Counted from the stretch's first letter, positions 35,479-44,433 are shown. The stretch: DNA of 64,000 nucleotides from Dyella halodurans (GCF_026283925.1 NZ_JAPDPF010000005.1:310001-374000), one strand, 5' to 3'. The notes: generated by a model from the sequence alone, not told the origin. Numbers and translations: made by a program.

Positions 35479-37700
35479 GGAGTGGCGGCGACCGGCGTAC
35501 CCGCCGCCCTGGTCAGGGCGCTTTCGACCAGCGAGGAAGTCAGGACGGTCGGCAGCTTATTGCCGTCGCCGCCGTCCCTCGGGAACACCACATAAAGCGG
35601 TACGCCCGGTGAGTGATATTGCTGCAGGAAGGCGGCGATGGTCGGGTTCACGTCGGTCCAGTCGCCCTTCATGTAAACCGCGCCGGTGCGCTTGAGTAGG
35701 TCGCGGAAGGCGTCGGTATCGAGCACGGCGTGCTCGTTGGCCTTGCAGGTCACGCACCAGTCGGCGGTCATGTCCACGAACACCGGCGTGCCGGCCTTGC
35801 GCAGCTCGGCGAGCTTTTCGGGCGAGTAGGCCACCACGCCATCCTCGGCCACGGCCACGGCGGTGGGCGCGGGGACATGGGCCAGGTAATACAGCGGCAC
35901 CAGGGTGGCCAGCGCCAACAGCACAACGGCAACGCGCGACAACGCGCCGTGGGAACGGCTGCGCTCGAACCACCACAACGTCATCGCCAGCAGCACGGCA
36001 GCCACCAGCACCAGGCCCACCGCATCGGCGCCACGCTGGTGCGCCAGCACCCACACCAGCCATACGGCGGTGAGATACATCGGGAACGCCAGCACCTGCT
36101 TGAGCGTTTCCATCCAGGCGCCCGGCCGCGGCAGCAGTCGGCCCAAGGCGGGCACGAAACCGATCAGCAGGAACGGCAGCGCCAGGCCGATGCCCAGGAC
36201 CAGGAAGACCAGCAAGGCGTTGAGCATCGGCGCGGCGAAGGCATAGGCCAAGGCAGTACCCATCAGCGGCGCCGTGCATGGGCTGGCCACCGCCACGGCG
36301 AGCACGCCGGTGAAGAAGTCGCCGGCAGGGCCCGAGCGCGATGCCAGCGAGTTGCCCACATTGCCCAGTGAGGTGCCGAACTGCACGACGCCCGACATCG
36401 ACAGGCCGACGGCCAGCATCACGCAGGCGAGCACGCCCACCACCAGGGGCTGCTGCAGCTGCGCGCCCCAGCCCAGCGCGTGGCCGGCCGAACGCAGGGC
36501 GACGATGGCAATGCCGATCAGCATGAAGCTGCTCAGCACGCCAGCGGTATAGAAGAGTGCATGTTTGCGCACCCTCACCGGGTTCTCGCCGCTTTCCAGC
36601 AAACCCACCGCCTTGATCGACAGCACCGGCAGCACGCAAGGCATCAGGTTCAGCACCAGGCCGCCACCGAGGGCGAGCAGCAGGGCGGTGAACAGGCTGA
36701 CTTCGAGGGCCGGGGCGGCCGGCGGCATTTCCGGCGCCGTTTCGGCCGTTGTGCCCGTGCTGGGCGTCGAGCCGGCGAGATCGATGCTCAGCGCACGCGT
36801 CATCAGCGGATAGCACAGCCCGCCGTCCTGGCAACCCTGGAAGCTCGCTTCCAGCGTAAGCGTCTGGCGGCTAGAGGTATCGCCCTGGATCGTCACCGGC
36901 AGCTCGACCTGGTCGAAGTACACCGTGGTTTGGCCGAAGTGCGGGTCGTCGTGCATCACGCCGGCTGGCCATGCGGGCGTGGCCAGGGTCAGGCCCTCGG
37001 CGTCTTTCAGCCGCAGCGTGGTCTGGTCGCGATACAGGTAATAGCCCTTGGGCAGGGTCCAGCGCAGCAGCAGGTGCTGGCGGTCCTTGGCCAGGGCCTC
37101 GAACTTGAAGGCCTGTTCGGCCGGCAGCGGGGCGCTCTCCATGCCCGCCGGAGCGGCCTTGCTGGCAGCCCCCAACTTGCCCAGCGCAGCACCGAGCGAG
37201 CCGCTGGCTCCCGTGGCGGCAACGCCACCAGCGGGCAGTGCCAGATCCAGGTGCTCGGTGTTCGGCGGATAGCAGATCTTCGGGTCGACCTCGTGGCAGC
37301 CCTGGTACTGCACGCTCAGCTTCAGGCGTGTAGCGCCGGCCGCGAGTGTGTAAGGCACGGTGGCGTCGATGCCGTGGTGATAGGTCTCCACGTCGCCCAG
37401 GTATTCGTCGTGGTGCTTCTCACCGTCGGGCAGCTGCGCCTCGCCCAGGGTCACGCCGTCACCGCCCTTGAACTTCATGCGGCCACGGTAGAGGTAGTAG
37501 TCGGGCGCGATGGTCCAGTGCAGCTTCACCACGCCCGGGGTCGAGGTGTCGGCACTCAGCTTGTACGCCTCGGTCACCGGCAGCAGGCCATCGGTGTCGT
37601 CCTGCGCCAGGGCAGGCAGGGCACCTAGGCAGAGGGCGATCCGCAGGAATAGCAGGACAGAGAATCGAGCGGCCACATGGCCGGGGCGGATCGGACGCAT
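35475..37700 (-). CDS. dsbD: Thiol:disulfide interchange protein DsbD, duplicated alpha domain
   Basis: Transfers electrons from cytoplasmic thioredoxin to periplasmic thiols. 741 residues, longer than the 565 of E. coli. After a signal peptide there are two DsbD-alpha-like domains, each with a Cys pair: QGCHEVDPKICYPP near residue 130 and QGCQDGGLCYP near residue 290. Eight or so membrane helices follow with the catalytic cysteines NLMPCVLPVLSIKAVG and ASPCTAPLMGTALAYA. The C-terminal thioredoxin domain has WCVTC near residue 647. Downstream the TlpA-like gene overlaps by 4 bases. Paired alpha domains may give two periplasmic exit points for electrons. Confidence 0.94.
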   Translation of the reverse strand: MRPIRPGHVAARFSVLLFLRIALCLGALPALAQDDTDGLLPVTEAYKLSADTSTPGVVKLHWTIAPDYYLYRGRMKFKGGDGVTLGEAQLPDGEKHHDEYLGDVETYHHGIDATVPYTLAAGATRLKLSVQYQGCHEVDPKICYPPNTEHLDLALPAGGVAATGASGSLGAALGKLGAASKAAPAGMESAPLPAEQAFKFEALAKDRQHLLLRWTLPKGYYLYRDQTTLRLKDAEGLTLATPAWPAGVMHDDPHFGQTTVYFDQVELPVTIQGDTSSRQTLTLEASFQGCQDGGLCYPLMTRALSIDLAGSTPSTGTTAETAPEMPPAAPALEVSLFTALLLALGGGLVLNLMPCVLPVLSIKAVGLLESGENPVRVRKHALFYTAGVLSSFMLIGIAIVALRSAGHALGWGAQLQQPLVVGVLACVMLAVGLSMSGVVQFGTSLGNVGNSLASRSGPAGDFFTGVLAVAVASPCTAPLMGTALAYAFAAPMLNALLVFLVLGIGLALPFLLIGFVPALGRLLPRPGAWMETLKQVLAFPMYLTAVWLVWVLAHQRGADAVGLVLVAAVLLAMTLWWFERSRSHGALSRVAVVLLALATLVPLYYLAHVPAPTAVAVAEDGVVAYSPEKLAELRKAGTPVFVDMTADWCVTCKANEHAVLDTDAFRDLLKRTGAVYMKGDWTDVNPTIAAFLQQYHSPGVPLYVVFPRDGGDGNKLPTVLTSSLVESALTRAAGTPVAATP

Positions 37701-37778
37701 TGCAACTCCAGCTAGGAGGAGCCCGCGTGGGGGCGCAGGCGAAGCACGATTATGGCTCAGCTGGCTGGAAGCCGTTGT

Positions 37779-38687
37779 TCAGCCTTCATTTGCGGCGGCG
37801 ACCTTGGTCCCGGGGAAGCGGAATCGCACCAGCCCGGTGGTCAGCGCCACGCCGAGCAGGATGATGATGCAGCCGCCCGCCATGGCCACGGTCACCGGTT
37901 CGTGCAGGAAGACCAGCCCCCACAGCACGCCGAACACCGGAATCAGGTAGAGCACGGCCATGGACTTGGTGGCGCCAATACGCGACATCAACCGGTAGAA
38001 CAGCACATAGGCGATCGAGGTGCAGACGGCGGCGAGGCCGAGCATCGCCAGCCAGGCCTGCACGCCCGGCATCTTCGCCGGCCACAGCCAGACGGTGAAC
38101 GGCAGCAGCAAGACGGCCGCCGCCACCTGGCTGCCCGTCGCCACCGATAGCGGCGCCACCCCACGCAGGCGTCGCTGGCTGTAATGGGCGCCAAAGGTGT
38201 AGCAGACATTGGCGCCGACACAGGCCGCCATGGCCCAGCCGGTCGAGCCGCCGCCATGCTCGAAACCGACCGTGCCGGCGACCAGCCAGACCACGCCGGT
38301 GAGGCCTATCACCAGGCCGCTGGCACGCGTGGCATCGAGCCGCTCACCGAGCCACATCCAGCCGGAGGCGGCCACCAGCAGGGGGGCGATGGCATCGGAA
38401 ATCGCCGAGACACCCGACGGCAGGCTTTGCGCGGCATACGAGAACAACACGAACGGCAGGGCGGAATTGGCCAGACCCACGATGGCGATCGGGCGCCAAT
38501 GGGTGCGCATCTCGGCCAGTCGCCGGCGCGACAGCAGCAGCGGCAGCGAGCACAGCGCCGCGCCGATGGCGCGCATGCCCGCCAGCGCCATGCCGCCGAA
38601 CTGGTCAGCGCCCATGCGCATGAACAGGAACGACGCGCCCCAGATGGCACCGAGCAGGAGCAGGGCGGCGAGGTCGGATTTCTTCAT
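37779..38687 (-). CDS. EamA/DMT-family permease
   Basis: 302-residue inner-membrane protein with ten hydrophobic helices and two EamA domains (LLLGAIWGASFLFMRMGADQFGG; GTVGFEHGG loop; AVLYLIPVFGVLWGLVFLHEP). Typical drug/metabolite exporter; substrate unknown. It is on the same strand as dsbD, ending 78 bases before the dsbD start. Confidence 0.88.
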   Translation of the reverse strand: MKKSDLAALLLLGAIWGASFLFMRMGADQFGGMALAGMRAIGAALCSLPLLLSRRRLAEMRTHWRPIAIVGLANSALPFVLFSYAAQSLPSGVSAISDAIAPLLVAASGWMWLGERLDATRASGLVIGLTGVVWLVAGTVGFEHGGGSTGWAMAACVGANVCYTFGAHYSQRRLRGVAPLSVATGSQVAAAVLLLPFTVWLWPAKMPGVQAWLAMLGLAAVCTSIAYVLFYRLMSRIGATKSMAVLYLIPVFGVLWGLVFLHEPVTVAMAGGCIIILLGVALTTGLVRFRFPGTKVAAANEG

Positions 38688-38785
38688 GACGGGGGACTCG
38701 TGGGGTCTTGCTGCAAGGTAGTGCAGGGTAGTGACGGGATCTGTCAGCAGTCTTTGCGGGGCTGCCGTGGGGCCGCATCAGACAC

Positions 38786-39490
38786 TCAACGGGCCCCAGG
38801 GTTTCCGCCCTGGCCGAACAGCACGCGCCGTTCCTCGTCGGAGATGTCCTGCTGGCGGGCGGCATAGACGTTGGCCACGCCCTCATAAGCGCGCAAAGTG
38901 GCCGGCCGCTGCGACATCGCCACGAACCAGCGTTCCAGATGGGGGAAATCGGCTAGCGTCTGGCCGTGCGCCTCGTGCGGCACGATCCATGGGTAGCAGG
39001 CGATATCGGCGAGGGAGAACGCGCCCGCGATGAACTCGCGATCGGCCAGGCGCTGGTTCAGCACGCCATACAGGCGGGCGGTTTCACGGGTATAGCGATC
39101 GATTGCATAAGGCACCTTTTTCGGCGCATACACGTTGAAATGCCCGATCTGCCCGGCCATCGGTCCCAGCCCCGCCATCTGCCAAAACAGCCACTGCAAC
39201 ACCTCGGCACGGCCGTGGATGTCGGTCGGGATCAGGCAACCGGCCTTCTCGGCCAGGTAAAGCATGATCGCGCCCGACTCGAACAGGCTGATCGGCGCGC
39301 CGCCGCCTGCCGGGGCGTGATCGACGATGGCGGGAATCTTATTGTTCGGCGAAATGGCCAGGAATTCCGGCCTGAACTGCTCGCCTTTGCCGATATTCAC
39401 CGGCGTGACGAAGTACGGCAGCCCGGCTTCCTCCAGGAACAGCTTCAGCTTGAGGCCGTTCGGCGTGGCGGCGAAATACAGCTCGATCAT
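38786..39490 (-). CDS. Glutathione S-transferase (YfcG/YghU-like)
   Basis: 234 residues from MIELYFAATPNGLKLKLFLEEAG. N-terminal thioredoxin-like domain with ISPNNKIPAIVDH and LFESGAIMLYLAEKAG; C-terminal helical domain (GQIGHFNVYAPKKVPYAIDRY, LADIACYPWIVPHE). The pattern resembles disulfide-bond reductases YfcG/YghU. It is divergent from a MocR-type regulator, with a 123-base gap that carries GGTCCASTG repeats, so MocR control is possible. The frame is open far upstream but homology begins at this ATG. Confidence 0.9.
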   Translation of the reverse strand: MIELYFAATPNGLKLKLFLEEAGLPYFVTPVNIGKGEQFRPEFLAISPNNKIPAIVDHAPAGGGAPISLFESGAIMLYLAEKAGCLIPTDIHGRAEVLQWLFWQMAGLGPMAGQIGHFNVYAPKKVPYAIDRYTRETARLYGVLNQRLADREFIAGAFSLADIACYPWIVPHEAHGQTLADFPHLERWFVAMSQRPATLRAYEGVANVYAARQQDISDEERRVLFGQGGNPGAR

Positions 39491-39538
39491 GACGGGACTC
39501 CTGCAGGTGGCTGAAACGGGCGATGGCTTAGTGTCGAT

Positions 39539-39591
39539 GGTCCACTGGTCTTGAAAAAGATCCAGATAAAGCGAAATCTTTAGGTCCAGTG
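39539..39591. promoter_or_regulatory. Possible MocR binding repeats
   Basis: GGTCCACTG (39539-39547) and GGTCCAGTG (39583-39591) are a direct repeat 44 bp apart, with a similar CCACTGGTC overlapping the first. MocR/PdxR-type regulators often bind spaced direct repeats in the promoter between themselves and a divergent target. TTGAAA at 39551 may be a -35 box. Confidence 0.4.
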
Positions 39592-39613
39592 AGGCAGCCC
39601 GGCCAACCCCGCC

Positions 39614-41065
39614 ATGGATCAGCTTTTTGCTTTCCCGCTTGAGATTCCGGCGCGCGGCCGCCTGCAGGCGCTGCACGGGCAGTTGCGTGCGGCGATCCTG
39701 GATGGGCGGCTTCGGGGCGGTCAGACCCTGCCTTCGACGCGCGCGCTGGCGGGGTCGCTGGGAGTGTCGCGCAACACCGTGGTGTCGGCCTATGACCGGC
39801 TGCTCAGCGAGGGCTACGTGTCGGCACGGCAGGGAGCGAGTTATGTGGTCGCCGATGTCTTGAGCAGCCGCACCGCTACGCCGCATGCGCGGCCGGCTGG
39901 CGGTGATTCGCGGCTGCATCCGCGTTGGCGCGAGGTGACCCTGCCGATACCGATCAGCGCCGTGACGCCGGCGCGCTACGACCTGCGGGTGGGCCTGCCC
40001 GACACCTCGCGTTTTCCGTTCGAGATCTGGCGGCGGTTGTCCGCGCGGGCGCTGCGCACGCTGTCGCGTACGCCTGCCATCTACGACGCGGCCGAGGGAC
40101 GCCTGGCGCTGCGTGCTGCCATTGCCGGCCATATCTCGTTTACGCGCGCCGTGGCCTGCAGCGCGGACGACATCATGGTGACCAGCGGCGCGCAGCAGGC
40201 GTTCGACCTGCTGGCGCGCGTACTGGTGATGCCAGGCCGCACCGTGATCGCCGTGGAAGACCCGGGCTATCCACCCTTGCGCGCGGCGTTCGAGGCGGCA
40301 GGCGCCCGCGTGGTGCCGGTTCCGATCGATGCCGAAGGCCTGGTGGTGGAGCGCATTCCTGCCGAGGCGCGGGTGATCTACGTGACACCCTCGCACCAGT
40401 TCCCGCTGGGCATGGTGATGTCGCCTGCGCGTCGCCTGGCGCTGTTGGCATTTGCGCGCCAGCATGGCGCCGTGGTGATCGAGGACGATTACGACGGCGA
40501 ATTCCGCTACGGTGGTCGTCCGCTTGACGCGTTGCAGACACTCGATCGCGATGGCGTGGTGTTCTATGTGGGCACCTTCTCCAAGAGCCTGTTTCCGGCC
40601 TTGCGCCTTGGCTACCTGGTGACGCCGCCGTGGGCGATGGCGGCCCTGGCTCGCGCGCGGCAATTGAGCGACTGGCATGGCGATGTGCTGGCGCAGGACA
40701 CGCTGGCCTTGTTCATTGCCGAGGGTCATCTCGCACGGCATGTGCGCAAGATGCGACGTATCTACGGCGAGCGCCGCGAAAGCCTGCTCGAGGCCTTGTC
40801 GCGGCATGCGGGGGGCATGCTGCTGCCGCTGGCAGCCGACGCCGGGCTGCACCTGGCCACGACGTTGTGCGCACCGACCAGGATCGACGCACTGATCGGT
40901 CACGCCGCAGGGCAGGGGCTGCGCATCGAATCGCTGCGCGACTACGCAATGGGCGATGGTGCACCGGACGGTCTCGCCTTTGGCCTCGGCATGATGCCGA
41001 CAACGCGCATCGAGGAAGCGGCGCGCCTGCTCGGCCGCCTGCTACGTGCGCATCCGGACGCCTGA
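39614..41065 (+). CDS. MocR/PdxR-type GntR regulator with aminotransferase domain
   Basis: 483 residues: GntR winged HTH (LHGQLRAAILDGRLRGGQTLPSTRALAGSLGVSRNTVVSAY) joined to a fold-type I aminotransferase-like domain, with PLP-binding Lys in GTFSKSLFPALRLGY and DDYDGEFRY before it. Such proteins sense PLP or an amino compound. It lies divergent from the GST gene. The regulated pathway is not evident here. Confidence 0.92.
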   Translation: MDQLFAFPLEIPARGRLQALHGQLRAAILDGRLRGGQTLPSTRALAGSLGVSRNTVVSAYDRLLSEGYVSARQGASYVVADVLSSRTATPHARPAGGDSRLHPRWREVTLPIPISAVTPARYDLRVGLPDTSRFPFEIWRRLSARALRTLSRTPAIYDAAEGRLALRAAIAGHISFTRAVACSADDIMVTSGAQQAFDLLARVLVMPGRTVIAVEDPGYPPLRAAFEAAGARVVPVPIDAEGLVVERIPAEARVIYVTPSHQFPLGMVMSPARRLALLAFARQHGAVVIEDDYDGEFRYGGRPLDALQTLDRDGVVFYVGTFSKSLFPALRLGYLVTPPWAMAALARARQLSDWHGDVLAQDTLALFIAEGHLARHVRKMRRIYGERRESLLEALSRHAGGMLLPLAADAGLHLATTLCAPTRIDALIGHAAGQGLRIESLRDYAMGDGAPDGLAFGLGMMPTTRIEEAARLLGRLLRAHPDA

Positions 41066-41162
41066 GCGCATCGACCGCGACGAAGCGGCGTGCGCCGCCT
41101 TGCCTGGTTCCTGATCGGCGACAACTAGCCCAAAAGGCCCATTGCGCCGCCGCGGCCATCAA

Positions 41163-41177
41163 GTATACGGTGTATAC
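41163..41177. promoter_or_regulatory. TetR operator-like palindrome touching the start codon
   Basis: GTATAC-GGT-GTATAC, perfect 6-base arms, ending at the base before the ATG of the tetR-type gene. There is no Shine-Dalgarno sequence in front of that ATG, and TATACG at 41164-41169 is placed as a -10 box would be for a transcript starting at the ATG. Confidence 0.6.
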
Positions 41178-41762
41178 ATGACTCGCCTGACCACCGCCGA
41201 GAAAATCCTCCGGGCCGCGCACAAGCTGTTCGATAACGACGGCGCCGACGCCGTGACCATGCGCCGCGTCGCCGATGCGGTGGGCATCACGCCGATGGCG
41301 ATCTACCGCCACTTTCCCACCCGCGATGCGCTGCTGAAGCGGCTCTCCGACGACAGCTTCAACGCGGTCGCGCATGAGTGGGAAACGCGCCGCACGCGGC
41401 ATCGAGACGTGCTGCATCGATTGATGGCACTGGCCGAGCCATATCTGGACTATGCGCTGGCCCATCCGCACCTGTTCGATCACGCGTTTTCCGTGCCTCG
41501 AGACGACGCGCGGCGATTTCCCGAGGATTTTCGCGCCGGCCATTCACCCACCTTCAATGTCGTGGTCCATGCCGTGGTCGAGGGCATGGACCAGGGCGTG
41601 TTGAAGCAGGACGACCCGTACGACGTGGCGATGGCCATCTGGGCCCAGCAGCACGGCTTGATCGCCCTCTATCGCGCCGGGCGCTTCAGTTGCGACGAAG
41701 CACAGTTTCGTGCCTTCTACCTGCAATCGCTGAGGAGATTGTTCGATGGCATCAAGGCCTGA
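41178..41762 (+). CDS. TetR-family transcriptional regulator
   Basis: 194 residues from MTRLTTAEKILRAAHKLF. N-terminal HTH (GADAVTMRRVADAVGITPMAIYRHFPTRDALL) and a C-terminal ligand domain. A perfect palindrome in front of the start indicates autoregulation. The mRNA may be leaderless, since no ribosome-binding site fits. The stop codon lies inside the next gene (17-base overlap), an Lnt-like membrane protein, so both are one operon. Confidence 0.9.
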   Translation: MTRLTTAEKILRAAHKLFDNDGADAVTMRRVADAVGITPMAIYRHFPTRDALLKRLSDDSFNAVAHEWETRRTRHRDVLHRLMALAEPYLDYALAHPHLFDHAFSVPRDDARRFPEDFRAGHSPTFNVVVHAVVEGMDQGVLKQDDPYDVAMAIWAQQHGLIALYRAGRFSCDEAQFRAFYLQSLRRLFDGIKA

Positions 41763-43200
41763 TCGTCTCGCGCCGCTGGCATGGCTGGTCGCCACCGCAC
41801 TGACTGCGCTGGGTTGGTGGTTCGGCAGCGGCGTGCAACCGCTCTGGTGGGTGACCTGGCTCGCGCCCTTGCCCGTGCTATGGCTGGCCCCGCGGGTACC
41901 TGCACCGAGGGCAGCGCTGGCGACCTTGCTCGCCTTCGCGCTCGGCGGGCTTAATCAGTGGACTTATTTGCACGCGCATATCGGCTTGCCGATGCCGATC
42001 ATCGTCTACCTCATCGCCATGCCCAGCCTGGTAATGGCGTTATGCGTGCTGTTGTTCCGGCGCCTGCTCCTGCGTGGCCGTCACCTGGCGGCGACCTTGG
42101 CGCTGCCAACGGCATGGGTCGCCGCCGAATACATCAACAGCCTGACGTCGCCGCATGGCACGTTCGGCAGCCTCGCCTATACGCAGATGAATGCCCTCCC
42201 GGTCATCCAGGTGGCGGCGATCGCGGGCATCTGGGGTATCACCTTTCTCGTGTTGCTGTTGCCGGCTGCCATCGCCACGCAACTTGCACCGCATGTGGCG
42301 AAGCGTGATCGCATCCCGGTGGCAGTGACGGCGGCTTTTTTGATCATCGCTACAGTCGCCTACGGCAGTTGGCGGCTGGAGGCGCCAGCCACGACGACCA
42401 TGCGCATCGGCTTGGTCTCGCTGGAGAAACCAATCCGACCCGCCTTGGACGATGCGGATGGCCAGGCGCTGGTAGCGCGCTACGTCGAAGCGATCACTCG
42501 GCTCGCGAACGCTGGCGCCCAGGCTGTGCTGATCCCGGAAACCTCCTTCGCCACCTCCGCGTCGACCGTGCCAGCCTTCGCCGCGCTGGCGAGGCAGCAC
42601 AAGGTAATCGTAGGTGTCGGCATCGATTTCAAGGGCGATCCACGCGCTGAACGCAACATGCTGATGGTGTTCCCATCGGGCGCCACGGCGCCGGCTACGT
42701 ACAGCAAACGGCATCTGATCCCTGGTTTTGAAGATCATTACACGCCAGGCGACAGCTACACCCTGCTGGCTGGCACGCCACGCATTGGATTGACGGTGTG
42801 CAAGGACCTGGATTTCCACGATATCGGTCGCGCCTATGCAGAGCGCCATGCGCAACTGCTGCTGGTGCCCGCGTGGGACTTCAGCATGGACGGCTGGCTA
42901 CACAGCCGCATGGCGATCATGCGCGGTGTGGAAAGCGGTTTCGCCATCGCTCGCGCGGCCCGCTCCGGCCGTCTGACCTTGAGCGATGACCGTGGTCGCG
43001 TCGTGGCCGAAGCTTCCAGCGAACAGCATGACGCCGACGTCGTGGGCGATCTGCCGCTGCGTGACACGCGCACCCTGTATGCGCGCTGGGGTGACTGGTT
43101 TGCTTGGCTCAGCCTGATGGCGTTGACGGCGTGGCTGGCGCTGGCGTTTCTGCCACGCCGTGCACCGCGATGGATCGAAGCGCCGCTGTCGGCGAGCTAG
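41746..43200 (+). CDS. Apolipoprotein N-acyltransferase-like nitrilase membrane protein
   Basis: 484 residues: about six to seven N-terminal membrane helices, then a carbon-nitrogen hydrolase domain from about residue 220, then a final membrane helix (WLSLMALTAWLALAFLP). The nitrilase triad is visible: Glu in IPETSFAT, Lys in YSKRHLIPGFEDHY, Cys in TVCKDLDFHD. The architecture is that of Lnt, which adds the third acyl chain to lipoproteins; but the protein is TetR-controlled and diverged, so it may be a second, conditional Lnt-like enzyme. Whether a housekeeping lnt exists elsewhere cannot be seen here. Confidence 0.83.
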   Translation: MASRPDRLAPLAWLVATALTALGWWFGSGVQPLWWVTWLAPLPVLWLAPRVPAPRAALATLLAFALGGLNQWTYLHAHIGLPMPIIVYLIAMPSLVMALCVLLFRRLLLRGRHLAATLALPTAWVAAEYINSLTSPHGTFGSLAYTQMNALPVIQVAAIAGIWGITFLVLLLPAAIATQLAPHVAKRDRIPVAVTAAFLIIATVAYGSWRLEAPATTTMRIGLVSLEKPIRPALDDADGQALVARYVEAITRLANAGAQAVLIPETSFATSASTVPAFAALARQHKVIVGVGIDFKGDPRAERNMLMVFPSGATAPATYSKRHLIPGFEDHYTPGDSYTLLAGTPRIGLTVCKDLDFHDIGRAYAERHAQLLLVPAWDFSMDGWLHSRMAIMRGVESGFAIARAARSGRLTLSDDRGRVVAEASSEQHDADVVGDLPLRDTRTLYARWGDWFAWLSLMALTAWLALAFLPRRAPRWIEAPLSAS

Positions 43201-43306
43201 CCGCAGTTTCCATCAGGGCAGCTCTCGCGCGAAAATTGCGCCAGCGCTGCCCCGTGCGGCGATCAATAGCCGGCCGCAGCGTAGCGCGCCGGTATCTGGA
43301 GGTTTG

Positions 43307-43705
43307 GTGGAAGGTAAGACGTTAGATTCAAATGAGTGGCGCTCGCGGCGCTGGAAGGTTGTTGGTCGGGTTGCGCTGGCGCTGCTTGGCGTCGGTTTGG
43401 CGACAAGCGCGACGGCTGCAGCGGCAAGCAAGCCATTGAGGCACGCGGTGCAGATAGGCTCGTATCGCGTGGAGCGCGACGTGACACCAGGGCGCAACAA
43501 GGTGGTAGGAACGCTGACCAACGTAAGCCGCGTGCGGATCCACGCCACCCGCGTCAGCTTCCGGTTGTTCGATGCGAAGGGGCATGCCATTGGACGCGCG
43601 GTTGACGAGGTGCATGACCTTGGACCTGGCCAGACCTGGAAATTCCATGCCCGCGCGCGTGGCAATGTGAGCCGGGCTCGACTGTTGCGCGTCGAGACCG
43701 AGTAG
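43307..43705 (+). CDS. FxLYD-like small exported protein
   Basis: 132 residues starting at GTG, chosen because GGAGG lies 4 bases upstream; a TTG one codon earlier is possible. A hydrophobic stretch (VVGRVALALLGVGLATSATAAAA) acts as signal or anchor. The remaining part, RNKVVGTLTNVSRVRIHATRVSFRLFDAKG, is like FxLYD domains, beta-sandwich modules of unknown role. A strong terminator overlaps its stop codon. Confidence 0.75.
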   Translation: MEGKTLDSNEWRSRRWKVVGRVALALLGVGLATSATAAAASKPLRHAVQIGSYRVERDVTPGRNKVVGTLTNVSRVRIHATRVSFRLFDAKGHAIGRAVDEVHDLGPGQTWKFHARARGNVSRARLLRVETE

Positions 43706-43734
43706 CGCCCCAGCGGGGGCGCTACTCGCTTTTG
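43700..43734 (+). terminator. Rho-independent terminator
   Basis: Perfect 12-bp stem, GAGTAGCGCCCC (43700-43711) with GGGGCGCTACTC (43716-43727), 4-base loop, followed by GCTTTT. The stem contains the TAG stop codon of the FxLYD-like gene. Confidence 0.85.
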
Positions 43735-43799
43735 GTCGAACTTAGGTGTGGCTGCCTAAGCGATGGGAATCGCCTGCGTTCGATCCAGACGCACTTATC

Positions 43800-44348
43800 T
43801 CAAACCACGGGGCGTGGCCTCTTGGGCCCTTGCGGGCCGGCTGACTTTTTCGACGCACCCACGCTGGGTTCGGAAGAAAGTTTCTGTCGCATGCGTTCGT
43901 AGAGGGAGGCCTTCTGCAAGGCGAGATCCAGCCGATCAAGGGCCTCGACGACATTGCCGGCTTCGGCGTTGAGTTCAGTCGAGATCGTATTGAGCGCTTC
44001 CCACAGGGGTTCCAGGCGCCGAACCAGGTTCTTGCCCAGCGGTGACAGGCGCAGCCGGCGACTACGGGCATCGACCGGGTCAACCTCGGAACTCACCAGG
44101 CCGGACTCTTCGAGCGAACGACGCGTCTGACTCACGGATGCATGGCGGATGCCGAGAGCGGCCGCCAATTCGCCGACGGATAACGAGCCATGCAGGGCCA
44201 GTTGTTCCAGGATGCCCACCCAGCGTTGCTGGAAGTCGATGCCGAGCTCGGCATAGATTTTTCCGGCGTCCTCGTCGATGACTTCCGAAAGTCGCCGCAG
44301 CCGTGCGCCGATGGCGGCTGGCCCGAAGCTGGATGTGGCATCAGTCAT
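43800..44348 (-). CDS. MarR-family transcriptional regulator
   Basis: 182 residues with a winged HTH (SLSVGELAAALGIRHASVSQTRRSLEESGLVSSEVDPVDARSRR) inside a MarR-type helical dimer. A basic, Pro-rich tail (KKSAGPQGPKRPRPVV) is unusual in length. Divergent from an S41 peptidase; a perfect 18-bp palindrome at 44379-44396 lies between them. Confidence 0.9.
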   Translation of the reverse strand: MTDATSSFGPAAIGARLRRLSEVIDEDAGKIYAELGIDFQQRWVGILEQLALHGSLSVGELAAALGIRHASVSQTRRSLEESGLVSSEVDPVDARSRRLRLSPLGKNLVRRLEPLWEALNTISTELNAEAGNVVEALDRLDLALQKASLYERMRQKLSSEPSVGASKKSAGPQGPKRPRPVV

Positions 44349-44378
44349 GGGTGGAATCTCGCTGGTTGCCGTTGAATG

Positions 44379-44396
44379 TATGTAGGCGCCTACATA
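44379..44396. promoter_or_regulatory. Perfect 18-bp operator palindrome for MarR
   Basis: TATGTAGGCGCCTACATA, fully self-complementary. TAATAT at 44395-44400 overlaps its right end and fits a -10 box for the peptidase gene, so bound regulator would block transcription. Confidence 0.75.
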
Positions 44397-44433
44397 ATAT
44401 GTCGGCCTATCGTGGATGAAAAGGCAGGCCGAT

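Noticed and set aside
39491..40903. Extension of the GST frame far upstream, antisense to the mocR-type gene
   Set aside because: GST homology begins at MIELYFAATPNG (39490); the upstream 470 codons are the shadow of the regulator gene.
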